DNA of 64,000 nucleotides from Candidatus Nanopelagicales bacterium (GTDB lineage: Bacteria > Actinomycetota > Actinomycetes > S36-B12), in NCBI GenBank assembly GCA_028825115.1, contig JAPKAV010000006.1, positions 1-64,000 of the forward strand, written 5' to 3'. Position 1 is the stretch's first letter; every line of letters begins with the position of its first letter. The notes beneath the pieces are model-generated. The model was not told the origin of the DNA. It worked only from the letters and a program-made list of their open reading frames with translations, and did not search any database. Positions 20,310 through 28,793 of this stretch are shown in pieces. A program made the translations under genes and the position numbers.

Positions 20310-21082
20310 TGTTCACTCCTTTGATCCACATCATGACGATAGAGCACTGCCGGTGGGGCTTCTCCTCTGATCTCGCCTTCCATACGTGCCAAGGTGCTCA
20401 TCAATTGATCCGTGGCCTCGTGAAGTAACTCTGGAGTCCATTTTTGGCCGCGATACTGGGATAGATCCATGGGCTCGCCCAACCACACATGCATTGTTTT
20501 TCGGGGCAGCAACCGCAACTGCTTCTTGTAGGGGCCGATCACATCTTGGGATCCCCATTGAACCATTGGATACAGTGGGCAACCAGACTCCAAAGCGATT
20601 CGGACCGCACCGGTTTTCCCTTGCATCGGCCATAGATTGGGGTCACGCGTGATAGTGCCTTCAGGATATACAACGACACATTCACCTGCTTGCGCTGCAA
20701 CAGACGCATCGCGAAAAGCGAACACAGCCTCACTGGATTCGCGGTACACCCGAATTTGACCGGCACTGGAAATTATCCAGCCAAAAATCGGAACCCGAAA
20801 AACAGATTCTTTGCCCAAGAATCGAGGGGGCCGATCATGTGCCCAGAGCGGATGGGCCACCGCCAAAGGATCAAACCATGAGGTGTGATTTGTTGCCACG
20901 ACAATTCCACCGTCTTGGTCCCTGAGTTGATCAAATCCACGCCAGTCTCTTTTAGTGAATACCATAAGGAACGGCCAGCCAACCAATACCGCGATCCGGA
21001 ATCCAGTGCCAATCCTCGATTTGCGTGTCGTATGTCTGGGCACCGCATCAGCGTACCTCGCAACCCTGTTGAATGGGTCCAT
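20306..21082 (-). CDS. plsC: 1-acyl-sn-glycerol-3-phosphate acyltransferase
   Basis: NHTSWFDPLA (HX4D), YPEGTITRDP; overlaps gpsA start. Confidence 0.92.
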   Translation of the reverse strand: MDPFNRVARYADAVPRHTTRKSRIGTGFRIAVLVGWPFLMVFTKRDWRGFDQLRDQDGGIVVATNHTSWFDPLAVAHPLWAHDRPPRFLGKESVFRVPIFGWIISSAGQIRVYRESSEAVFAFRDASVAAQAGECVVVYPEGTITRDPNLWPMQGKTGAVRIALESGCPLYPMVQWGSQDVIGPYKKQLRLLPRKTMHVWLGEPMDLSQYRGQKWTPELLHEATDQLMSTLARMEGEIRGEAPPAVLYRHDVDQRSEQ

Positions 21083-21860
21083 GTTCACTCACTCTGAGCC
21101 GGGTGAAATCAGTTGGCACGCGCTCGTTCCCGCGAAGGCGATGCATGCCGCTAAGTCCCGCCTCAATCGCGATGAATTGGTCGCCGCCTTCTTGACCGAC
21201 ACGGTGACCGCGCTCATTGGATCCCCTCGAGTCGGGTGCGTCAGTGTGATTACCTCGGACCGCGAGCTCGAGGCTCTGGCTAAGGGCCTTGGGGCGCAGA
21301 CTGTCCTTGAGCCGACGCCTTCTGGACTCTTGAACGCCCTGGAATTGGGCATGTACACGATCCAGCCCAGCATGGGAACCGTGATTGCACTCGGTGATCT
21401 GCCCTGTTTAACTCCAGCCGATGTCAATGCTTTCTTAGAAAGTGCCGATCTCTACGACAGTTCGTTCTTATGTGATTCAGAAGGCACGGGAAGCACGATG
21501 TGGGCCCGCCGCCCTGGGAGCACCGCACTTCCACACTTCGGTGTCCGATCACGTGCAGCTCACCGGGAGAGCGGCTCGGTCGAGATTCCCGGTTCGCCGC
21601 GTGCACATCGTGATGTTGACACACCAACAGCATTGTGGGACGCGATTCGAATCGGGGTTGGGTCTGCCACAATGAGGGCACTGGGTGAAACAGCACCGAT
21701 TTTAGCGACAATTTCCGGACTGGATCCGATCAAAGCAGTCGACGAATCCGGGCATCAGCGCGCTTACCCCGACTACACTCTCATAGAAATCTTGGCGCCC
21801 AAGATTGGCCAACGCGTCATAATCGACCAAGCAAAAAAGCAGATAACTGTTGCACAATAA
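21081..21860 (+). CDS. cofC: 2-phospho-L-lactate/phosphoenolpyruvate guanylyltransferase CofC (F420 biosynthesis)
   Basis: SWHALVPAKAMHAAKSRLN, ALGDLPCLTPADV, HRDVDTPTALWDA; ATG at 21081 is the only plausible in-frame start near LVPAK; syntenic with hup. Confidence 0.85.
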   Translation: MFTHSEPGEISWHALVPAKAMHAAKSRLNRDELVAAFLTDTVTALIGSPRVGCVSVITSDRELEALAKGLGAQTVLEPTPSGLLNALELGMYTIQPSMGTVIALGDLPCLTPADVNAFLESADLYDSSFLCDSEGTGSTMWARRPGSTALPHFGVRSRAAHRESGSVEIPGSPRAHRDVDTPTALWDAIRIGVGSATMRALGETAPILATISGLDPIKAVDESGHQRAYPDYTLIEILAPKIGQRVIIDQAKKQITVAQ

Positions 21861-21897
21861 ATAGATGGCCGCATCCAGAGGATGCGGCCATCTATTT
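21859..21897. terminator. bidirectional hairpin between convergent cofC and hup
   Basis: AAATAGATGGCCGCATCC AGA GGATGCGGCCATCTATTT: 18-bp perfect inverted repeat, 3-nt loop. Confidence 0.85.
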
Positions 21898-21905
21898 GAT
21901 CGAAA

Positions 21906-22304
21906 CTACTTGCGACGAGCAGGAGCTTTCTTAGCTGCCTTCTTAGGAGCCGCTTTCTTAGCCGCTGCCTTTTTAGGGGCTGCCTTTTTAGCGGCTGCTT
22001 TTTTAGGGGCTGACGTCGAGATCTTCTTTGCACCCGAGACGACCGCTTTGAATTCTGCACCCGGGCGGAACTTGGGAAGCTTGGTTGCCTTAATTTTCAC
22101 GGTTTCGCCAGTGCGAGGATTGCGACCAAGACGGGCCTTACGGGCCTGCGCTTCGAAGATTCCAAATCCACTAATGGCAACTTTGTCGCCACGAACCACG
22201 GCCTTCTTGATTTCTTCGACGAATGCGTCAACGATCTCGGTGACTTCGCGCTTACTAACGTCGCCACGGCCCGCTACTGCATCAATGAGTTCTGCTTTGT
22301 TCAC
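21906..22304 (-). CDS. hup: DNA-binding protein HU with Lys/Ala/Pro-rich C-terminal tail
   Basis: MNKAELIDAVAGRGDVSKREVTEIVDAF...GFGIFEAQARKARLGRNPRTGE + tail KKAAAKKAAPKKAAAKKAAPKKAAKKAPARRK. Confidence 0.96.
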   Translation of the reverse strand: MNKAELIDAVAGRGDVSKREVTEIVDAFVEEIKKAVVRGDKVAISGFGIFEAQARKARLGRNPRTGETVKIKATKLPKFRPGAEFKAVVSGAKKISTSAPKKAAAKKAAPKKAAAKKAAPKKAAKKAPARRK

Positions 22305-22468
22305 GATTGAACCCCTCCGAAGGGTGATTAGGTTGATCTTGTGACCAACACCTAAATGTAACTCTAAACTAGGAAAATATTGTTTTAGCCACGCCGAAAG
22401 GCGTTGCTGCGCAACGTCTTTTCTGATCCAGGTGCTCGGTCATTTGTGACATTGTGACGCAACCCACA

Positions 22469-23056
22469 TTAGCCCAGGCTGGGCAAAAAACCCGGCCGCC
22501 TTTTTTCAAACTCGCTGATTACATCAGAGTGTTCAAGTGTGATTCCAATGTCGTCAAGTCCTTCTAGTAGACGCCAGCGAACATAGTCATCCACCTCAAA
22601 ATTACACGTGAATTCCCCGGCGTTGACTTTTCGTTCCTGCAGATCGACCGTAATCAAGATTGCCGGGTCAGCTTCCACGATTTCCCACAGCTCCTCAATT
22701 GCGGCCTGAGGAATCACAGCGGCAAGGAGTCCGCCTTTCCCAGAATTTCCGCGGAAGATGTCGGCGAAGCGCGAACACAGAACCACCCTGAAACCAAAGT
22801 CTTGTAGGGCCCACACCGCATGCTCGCGCGAAGAACCAGTCCCAAAATCTGGCCCCGCGACCAAAATCGACACCCCTTGATATTCCGGACGATTGAGTAC
22901 AAAATCCGGGTCTTTACGCCAACTGGCAAATAGTGCGTCTTCGAATCCGTGGCGAGTGATTCGCTTGAGGTACTCGGCGGGGATTATTTGATCTGTGTCA
23001 ACATTACTGCGATGCAGTGGCGCCGCTGTTCCGGTGTGAACGGTGAATGCATCCAT
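22469..23056 (-). CDS. leuD: 3-isopropylmalate dehydratase small subunit
   Basis: [47 protein letters not shown]. Confidence 0.97.
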   Translation of the reverse strand: MDAFTVHTGTAAPLHRSNVDTDQIIPAEYLKRITRHGFEDALFASWRKDPDFVLNRPEYQGVSILVAGPDFGTGSSREHAVWALQDFGFRVVLCSRFADIFRGNSGKGGLLAAVIPQAAIEELWEIVEADPAILITVDLQERKVNAGEFTCNFEVDDYVRWRLLEGLDDIGITLEHSDVISEFEKRRPGFLPSLG

Positions 23057-23058
23057 GA

Positions 23059-24465
23059 CTAAACCTCCGCTAAATCTGTTGGCGCGCTCAAAGTTCCTCG
23101 TACGGCGGTTGCCGCAGCGACCTCGGGCGAAACCAAGTGCGTGCGGCCACCGGGACCTTGACGTCCTTCGAAGTTACGATTTGATGTCGATGCGCTGCGT
23201 TCACCTGGGGACAATTTATCCGGGTTCATGGCCAAACACATTGAGCAACCCGCTCCACGCCACTCGGCTCCAGCATCAAGGAATACTTGGTCAAGGCCTT
23301 CCGCTTCGGCCTCAATGCGCACACGGGTTGACCCCGGCACTACTAATAGGCGCACACCGTCCGCCACTTTCCGGTTCTTGATTACTTGTGCTGCTGCCCG
23401 CAAGTCTTCGATCCGCCCATTTGTGCACGAACCAAGAAATACGGTGTCAACAGTGATTTCCTTGAGCGGCTGACCCGGGCGAAGGTCCATGTAAGCTAAG
23501 GCATTTTCGATGGCCGCTCGTTCTACCGGGTCCGAGACCGCTTTCGGGTCGGGCACTACTTGATCAAGGGGCAACCCTTGTCCCGGGTTGGTTCCCCAAG
23601 TGACAAAGGGTCGCAATGCCGACGCGTCAATTGTGATCTCTCGATCAAACTGTGCATCCGGATCGGTGTTGAGGGTTTCCCAGTAGGAAACGGCGGACTC
23701 CCAGTCTTTGCCGTACGGCGCGTGTGGCTTCCCCTTGATGTAATCAAAAGTCGTACTGTCCGGGGCAATCATTCCGGCGCGGGCACCGGCCTCAATCGAC
23801 ATGTTGCAGACGGTCATGCGACCTTCCATCGAGAGTGCCTTGATCGCTGAACCCCTATATTCTAAAACGTACCCTTGGCCCCCGCTAGTACCAATTTGGG
23901 CGATCACAGCAAGGATAATGTCTTTTGCGGTAACTCCCTCGGGGAGCGCACCTTCAACATTGATCGCCATGGTCTTAAATGGCTTCAACGGCAGCGCCTG
24001 AGTCGCCATTACATGCTCGACTTCGCTTGTCCCGATTCCAAAAGCCAGCGCACCAAATGCGCCATGGGTACTTGTATGAGAATCTCCGCAGACAATCGTC
24101 ATGCCCGGCTGTGTCAATCCCATCTGTGGCCCAACAACGTGCACAATTCCTTGTTCGACGTTGCCGAGTGGGAATAGCGTGACCCCGAATTCCTTACAGT
24201 TCTCGCGAAGTGTCTCTACTTGGATCCGGGAAACTGGATCCGCAATCGGTTTATCAACATCAAAGGTAGGGATATTGTGGTCTTCGGTTGCGACCGTCAG
24301 ATCAGGCCTGCGCAACGGCCTACCCGCTGCCCGTAAACCGTCAAATGCCTGCGGGCTGGTGACTTCGTGGATGAGGTGCAGATCGATGTAGAGCAGATCG
24401 GGTAAGCCTTCACCTTCGTGAATGATGTGGTCTGACCACACCTTTTCTGCCAACGTACGACTCAT
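23059..24465 (-). CDS. leuC: 3-isopropylmalate dehydratase large subunit
   Basis: [60 protein letters not shown]. Confidence 0.98.
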   Translation of the reverse strand: MSRTLAEKVWSDHIIHEGEGLPDLLYIDLHLIHEVTSPQAFDGLRAAGRPLRRPDLTVATEDHNIPTFDVDKPIADPVSRIQVETLRENCKEFGVTLFPLGNVEQGIVHVVGPQMGLTQPGMTIVCGDSHTSTHGAFGALAFGIGTSEVEHVMATQALPLKPFKTMAINVEGALPEGVTAKDIILAVIAQIGTSGGQGYVLEYRGSAIKALSMEGRMTVCNMSIEAGARAGMIAPDSTTFDYIKGKPHAPYGKDWESAVSYWETLNTDPDAQFDREITIDASALRPFVTWGTNPGQGLPLDQVVPDPKAVSDPVERAAIENALAYMDLRPGQPLKEITVDTVFLGSCTNGRIEDLRAAAQVIKNRKVADGVRLLVVPGSTRVRIEAEAEGLDQVFLDAGAEWRGAGCSMCLAMNPDKLSPGERSASTSNRNFEGRQGPGGRTHLVSPEVAAATAVRGTLSAPTDLAEV

Positions 24466-24541
24466 GTCACGCTCCCATCCTCACGACGATCTACTCATAA
24501 CCGACGCAGCGGGGGAATCCACTTGGACTCCCCCACCGTTG

Positions 24542-24614
24542 TAGCCCCGACGGGATTCGAACCCGCGCTACCGCCTTGAGAGGGCGGCGTGCTAGGCCAC
24601 TACACAACGGGGCC
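24542..24614 (-). tRNA. tRNA-Glu (anticodon CTC)
   Basis: GGCCCCGTTGTGTAGTGGCCTAGCACGCCGCCCTCTCAAGGCGGTAGCGCGGGTTCGAATCCCGTCGGGGCTA folds as a cloverleaf; loop CTCTCAA gives anticodon CTC. Confidence 0.95.
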
Positions 24615-24617
24615 ATG

Positions 24618-24642
24618 AAAAAAATCGCGTCTGCACGCGATT
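24618..24642 (-). terminator. intrinsic-terminator-like hairpin between tRNA-Gln and tRNA-Glu
   Basis: Reverse strand AATCGCGT GCAG ACGCGATT TTTTT: 8-bp perfect stem, tetraloop, U tract (7 T including the last stem residues). Confidence 0.75.
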
Positions 24643-24644
24643 CG

Positions 24645-24716
24645 CTGGGGTACCAGGACTCGAACCTAGACTAACTGAATCAGAATCAGTTGGGCTGCCA
24701 ATTACCCCATACCCCA
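24645..24716 (-). tRNA. tRNA-Gln (anticodon CTG)
   Basis: TGGGGTATGGGGTAATTGGCAGCCCAACTGATTCTGATTCAGTTAGTCTAGGTTCGAGTCCTGGTACCCCAG folds as a cloverleaf; loop TTCTGAT gives anticodon CTG. Confidence 0.95.
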
Positions 24717-24749
24717 CGGGTGCCGCCTCAGTCTACCGCTGGTGTGAAA

Positions 24750-26234
24750 TCACTCGCTCAAAGGTCTGTCCACAGCCTGCACCGTGGCGTTTTCAATCCG
24801 CAGCAGCGACTCTGCCTGACCTAAGATTTCCATTGATTCAAAAAGGGGTGGCGAAATTTTTCGCCCGCAAATTGCTGTGCGAACCGGCCCAAAAGCCAGT
24901 TTGGGCTTGAGCGCGAGTCCTTCTACCAGCGACTCCCTCAAAGCGGCCTGGATCGTAACGGCATTCCACAATGGCAGTTTTTCAAGTATCGTTCCCGACA
25001 TATGAAGGACCTGAGCCGATTCAGATGTCCACAAATCGGGATCAATGTCTATTTGGCCTGCTGTCGTAAACAGAAACGAGATTAATTCCGGGGCTGCGCC
25101 CAAGGTATCCAGTCTTTCTTGAATTAGCGGTAGTACCTGCACCAACCGATCTCGCTCTTGTGATGTGATCGGGAGTGAACTTACCCCAGCTGACTCTAAA
25201 AATGGCACCAGCCGCTCGAGTAGATCGGTCGGCTCTAAATGACGGATCCAGTCCCCGTTAATTGAGGTGCACTTTTTAAGATCAAATCGCGCAGGGTTCG
25301 GGTTCACACGTTCCACGGTAAAGGCTTGAGTCAATTCCTCGGGAGAAAAGAACTCAAGATCATTGCCCATGGACCAACCGAGAAGTGCCAAGTAATTGAG
25401 CAGCGCTTCGGGGAGGTAACCCTTTGCCCGGTACATGGCCAGCGACGATTCTGGATCCCGCTTTGACAGCTTCTTGTTCCCTTCACCCATCACGTAGGGC
25501 AAATGCCCGTACGCCGGCGTTTCTTCGGCGACACCGAGAGCCTTGAGCCCCTCGAATAAGGCCAACTGCCGCGGAGTCGACGAAAGAAGGTCTTCTCCTC
25601 GCAGCACGTGTGTGATTCGCATCATCGCATCGTCGACCGGATTCACCAAGGTGTACAGCGGATCTCCATTTGCCCTCACCAACACAAAATCGGGGACATG
25701 CTCCGCTTGGAAACTCAATTCACCGCGGACCAGGTCGTGCCACGCAAAGTCAGAGCCCGGCATTCGATACCGGACTACGGGTTGGCGGCCTTCCGTTACA
25801 AATATTTCAACCTGTTCTCGGCTTAAGTCTCGGCAAGTGCCGTCATAACCTGGGGTGCGCTTCTGCGCCGCCGCGATTTCACGCTTGGCATCAAGTTCGC
25901 CGGCACTGCAGTAGCACCGGTAGGCAAACCCAGATTTAATCAGCCTGTGAACAACATCGGCGTAAATCTCCATTCGCTCGGATTGGCGATACGGTCCATG
26001 ACCACCCCCGACCTCCGGCCCTTCGTCCCAATCCAATCCCAACCAACGCATGCTCTCCACCAGCGCTTCATAGGAATCTTGGGAGTCGCGCGAGGCATCC
26101 GTGTCTTCGATTCGAAAAACGAAGGTGCCTCCCACATGTCGAGCGAATGCCCAATTAAAAAGTGCAGTTCTGATCATGCCAACGTGCGGATTTCCCGTAG
26201 GCGACGGGCAAAAACGAACTCGAATGTCATTCAT
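24750..26234 (-). CDS. gltX: glutamyl-tRNA synthetase
   Basis: VRFCPSPTGNPHVGMIRTALFNWAFAR, GEGNKKLSKRDPESSL (KLSKR). Confidence 0.97.
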   Translation of the reverse strand: MNDIRVRFCPSPTGNPHVGMIRTALFNWAFARHVGGTFVFRIEDTDASRDSQDSYEALVESMRWLGLDWDEGPEVGGGHGPYRQSERMEIYADVVHRLIKSGFAYRCYCSAGELDAKREIAAAQKRTPGYDGTCRDLSREQVEIFVTEGRQPVVRYRMPGSDFAWHDLVRGELSFQAEHVPDFVLVRANGDPLYTLVNPVDDAMMRITHVLRGEDLLSSTPRQLALFEGLKALGVAEETPAYGHLPYVMGEGNKKLSKRDPESSLAMYRAKGYLPEALLNYLALLGWSMGNDLEFFSPEELTQAFTVERVNPNPARFDLKKCTSINGDWIRHLEPTDLLERLVPFLESAGVSSLPITSQERDRLVQVLPLIQERLDTLGAAPELISFLFTTAGQIDIDPDLWTSESAQVLHMSGTILEKLPLWNAVTIQAALRESLVEGLALKPKLAFGPVRTAICGRKISPPLFESMEILGQAESLLRIENATVQAVDRPLSE

Positions 26235-27028
26235 TAGGCACGCTGCACCGTATTGACCAAACTCCCAATACCCTCAATTGCAACTTCGACTTCATCTCCC
26301 GAAACAATCGGCCCCACACCGGCCGGTGTTCCGGTCAGGATTACATCTCCCGGCAGCAGGGTCATTTGGTGACTGACAAAGGTCACAAGCTCAACAGCCG
26401 AAAAAATCATGTTCTTCGTGTTGCCCGACTGACGAAGATCATCACCCACATACGCCGTGACCGCGAGGTCGCTGGGATCAAGATCGGTTTCAATCCAAGG
26501 ACCCAGTGGACAAAACGTGTCAAACCCTTTCGCCCTGCTCCATTGACCATCTGACTCTTGCACGTCACGAGCGCTCACGTCATTTGCACAGGTAAAACCC
26601 AAGATTACTTCCGAGACCCGGTCACGGGGCACGTCCTTGCAAAACCTGCCGATCACCACCGCCAGCTCCGCTTCGTGGTGAACCATGGACGACTGATTCG
26701 GAAGAGTGATCACTTCACCTGGACCAATTACCGCTGTACTTGGCTTAAGGAACATAAGCGGATCGGCAGGTAGTTCGCTCTTCATTTCAGCCGCATGATC
26801 TGCGTAATTCCTGCCGATACCAATAATCTTGCTGGGCAGGATCGGGGCCAACAGCTTTACCGCTGACGCGGCGATCACACGACCATCAGGATCAGGCTCA
26901 CCGAAGGGGTGGCCCTTTAGAATTGCAATAATTGAATTGTCTGTGATTTCTCCCTGATCATCAAGGTTGTCAAGGACCCCAAAACTCACTTCTTCGCCAT
27001 ATGAGAATCGACAAATGCGCACATGCAA
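26234..27028 (-). CDS. fumarylacetoacetate hydrolase family protein
   Basis: IGIGRNYADHAAEM, MFLKPSTAVIGPGE, TGTPAGVGP. Confidence 0.92.
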   Translation of the reverse strand: MHVRICRFSYGEEVSFGVLDNLDDQGEITDNSIIAILKGHPFGEPDPDGRVIAASAVKLLAPILPSKIIGIGRNYADHAAEMKSELPADPLMFLKPSTAVIGPGEVITLPNQSSMVHHEAELAVVIGRFCKDVPRDRVSEVILGFTCANDVSARDVQESDGQWSRAKGFDTFCPLGPWIETDLDPSDLAVTAYVGDDLRQSGNTKNMIFSAVELVTFVSHQMTLLPGDVILTGTPAGVGPIVSGDEVEVAIEGIGSLVNTVQRA

Positions 27029-27055
27029 ACACTACCGGCTCTCGCCAGCTGCCTG

Positions 27056-28627
27056 TCACTGACTGCCTCGCACTAGTCCGTAATGAACGGCATCATCGAG
27101 TGCTTGCCAAGATGCTGCGATGACATTCTCATGGACGCCGATGGTGGTCCACTCACGTTCGCCATCGGTGGTTTCAAGCAGAACGCGAGTAATGGCACCG
27201 GTTCCCTTTATTCCTTCAAGAATTCGAACCTTATAGTCGGTTAGCTCAAGTCTGCCCAACTCAGGAAACAATTGTGAGACAGCATTACGCAGAGCATTGT
27301 CCAGTGCATTTACCGGGCCATTACCTTCACCCGTAGACACTAGCCGCTCGCCATTCGCGTTTACTTTGACCGTGGCTTCGCTGACAACTTTTCCGTCTTC
27401 TCGCTGCTCGACAATTGTTCGCCATGACTCGACTGCGAATTTGCGTTCGACCCCCTGCTGTTCACGTACAAGTAGCTCGAATGAAGCGTCAGCCGCCTCA
27501 AAAGACCAGCCCTGTGCTTCCAAGTCTTTCACTCGATTAACAACTGCTGAAACCACTTCAGGAGTTTCGCCCAGATCGAACCCGAGTTCCTTTCCCTTAA
27601 GCTCCACAGATGCCCGACCGGCCATCTCAGTGACCAGTACTCGTTGGATATTGCCAACGCTCACTGGATCAATATGGTTGTACAAATCCGCATTAATTTT
27701 TAGTGCACTGGCATGCAAGCCAGCCTTGTGCGCGAATGAGGAAACTCCCGCATACGCCTGGTGCGTGTCTGGTGTAATATTTGCTATCTCCGCGATCGCG
27801 TGCGAGACCCGGCATGTCTCAGACAATGACTCTGCTGCGATGCAATTGATGCCCATCTTTAACTGCAGATTAGCTACCACCGCGAACAGGTCGGCATTTC
27901 CTGTCCGTTCCCCATAACCATTCGCAGTGCACTGCACATGTGTTACTCCTGCCTCAACTGCCGCCAACGTATTGGCAACCGCGCACGCAGTGTCGTCTTG
28001 ACAATGTATTCCAAGTCTCGCACCCGAACGCTGACCAACTTCGCCAACGATTCGTTCAATTCCAGTGGGCAACATTCCACCGTTAGTGTCGCACAGCACT
28101 GTCACAGATGCGCCTGCTTCATAAGCTGCATTAGCTACTGAAACTGCGTAGTCGGGATCCGCTTTATAGCCGTCAAAGAAATGCTCCAAGTCCACAAAGA
28201 CCCGTCGGCCCTGTGACACTAAATAGCGGACCGTGTCTGTCACCATGGCCAAGTTTTCCGCCCCCGTTGTCTTCAACGCCTGTTTAACATGACGAAGATC
28301 AGATTTTGCTACCAACGTGATGACGGGCGCTTCACTGTCAACAAGCGCCTGAACCTGCGCGTCTTGTTCTACTTTCACTCCCGCTTTGCGTGTCGCACCG
28401 AATGCGACAAGTTGGGCATTATGAAATGGCGTAGCCCGAGCCTTTTCAAAGAATTCAGTGTCTTTAGGCATCGCTCCTGGCCAACCACCTTCAATGAAAT
28501 CGACCCCGTATTCATCGAGTAAACGAGCGACGGCAAGCTTGTCATTGACTGAATAGGAGATTCCCTCCCTTTGAGCGCCGTCGCGCAGAGTGGTGTCGTA
28601 GACGTGAAAGGCATCGCTCTTCGTCAT
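27056..28627 (-). CDS. cimA: (R)-citramalate synthase CimA family
   Basis: MTKSDAFHVYDTTLRDGAQREGISYSVNDKLAVARLLDEYGVDFIEGGWPGAMPKD; IHCQDDTACAVANTLAAVEAG; C-terminal LeuA allosteric-like domain; ATG 28627 with SD GGAG. Confidence 0.92.
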   Translation of the reverse strand: MTKSDAFHVYDTTLRDGAQREGISYSVNDKLAVARLLDEYGVDFIEGGWPGAMPKDTEFFEKARATPFHNAQLVAFGATRKAGVKVEQDAQVQALVDSEAPVITLVAKSDLRHVKQALKTTGAENLAMVTDTVRYLVSQGRRVFVDLEHFFDGYKADPDYAVSVANAAYEAGASVTVLCDTNGGMLPTGIERIVGEVGQRSGARLGIHCQDDTACAVANTLAAVEAGVTHVQCTANGYGERTGNADLFAVVANLQLKMGINCIAAESLSETCRVSHAIAEIANITPDTHQAYAGVSSFAHKAGLHASALKINADLYNHIDPVSVGNIQRVLVTEMAGRASVELKGKELGFDLGETPEVVSAVVNRVKDLEAQGWSFEAADASFELLVREQQGVERKFAVESWRTIVEQREDGKVVSEATVKVNANGERLVSTGEGNGPVNALDNALRNAVSQLFPELGRLELTDYKVRILEGIKGTGAITRVLLETTDGEREWTTIGVHENVIAASWQALDDAVHYGLVRGSQ

Positions 28628-28650
28628 TTCTGTACTCCATTCCGGGCATG

Positions 28651-28675
28651 AAAAAACCCTCCGCAAGGCGAAGGG
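28651..28675 (-). terminator. intrinsic terminator in cimA 5' leader (putative attenuator)
   Basis: CCCTTCGC CTT GCGGAGGG TTTTTT, 8-bp stem, located between leader peptide and cimA ATG. Confidence 0.85.
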
Positions 28676-28695
28676 CAGCGCGTCACATTGACGCG

Positions 28696-28743
28696 CTATC
28701 TAATCTTGATTCCGGTTCTTATCACGACCCTATCCTGCCACAC
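28696..28743 (-). CDS. putative leader peptide of cimA, MWQDRVVIRTGIKIR (shorter alternative start at 28725: MIRTGIKIR)
   Basis: GTG TGG CAG GAT AGG GTC GTG ATA AGA ACC GGA ATC AAG ATT AGA TAG; SD-like AAAGGTGAG 5 nt before GTG; followed by hairpin 28677-28697 and terminator. Confidence 0.7.
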   Translation of the reverse strand: MWQDRVVIRTGIKIR

Positions 28744-28793
28744 TTGTTCTCACCTTTCCCACACTTACTCAAAATACCCGCACAAGCCGTGTT

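Noticed and set aside
21906-22020. Possible CRISPR/tandem repeat array
   Set aside because: Repeats are in-frame coding units of the HU tail with no spacers.
21865-22344. Plus-strand 159-aa ORF with repeated AAFLGAAFLAA
   Set aside because: Antisense of the HU Lys/Ala tail; repeat is a by-product of the hup coding repeat.
27297-27917. Plus-strand 206-aa ORF
   Set aside because: Antisense to cimA; Ser/Thr-rich shadow ORF.
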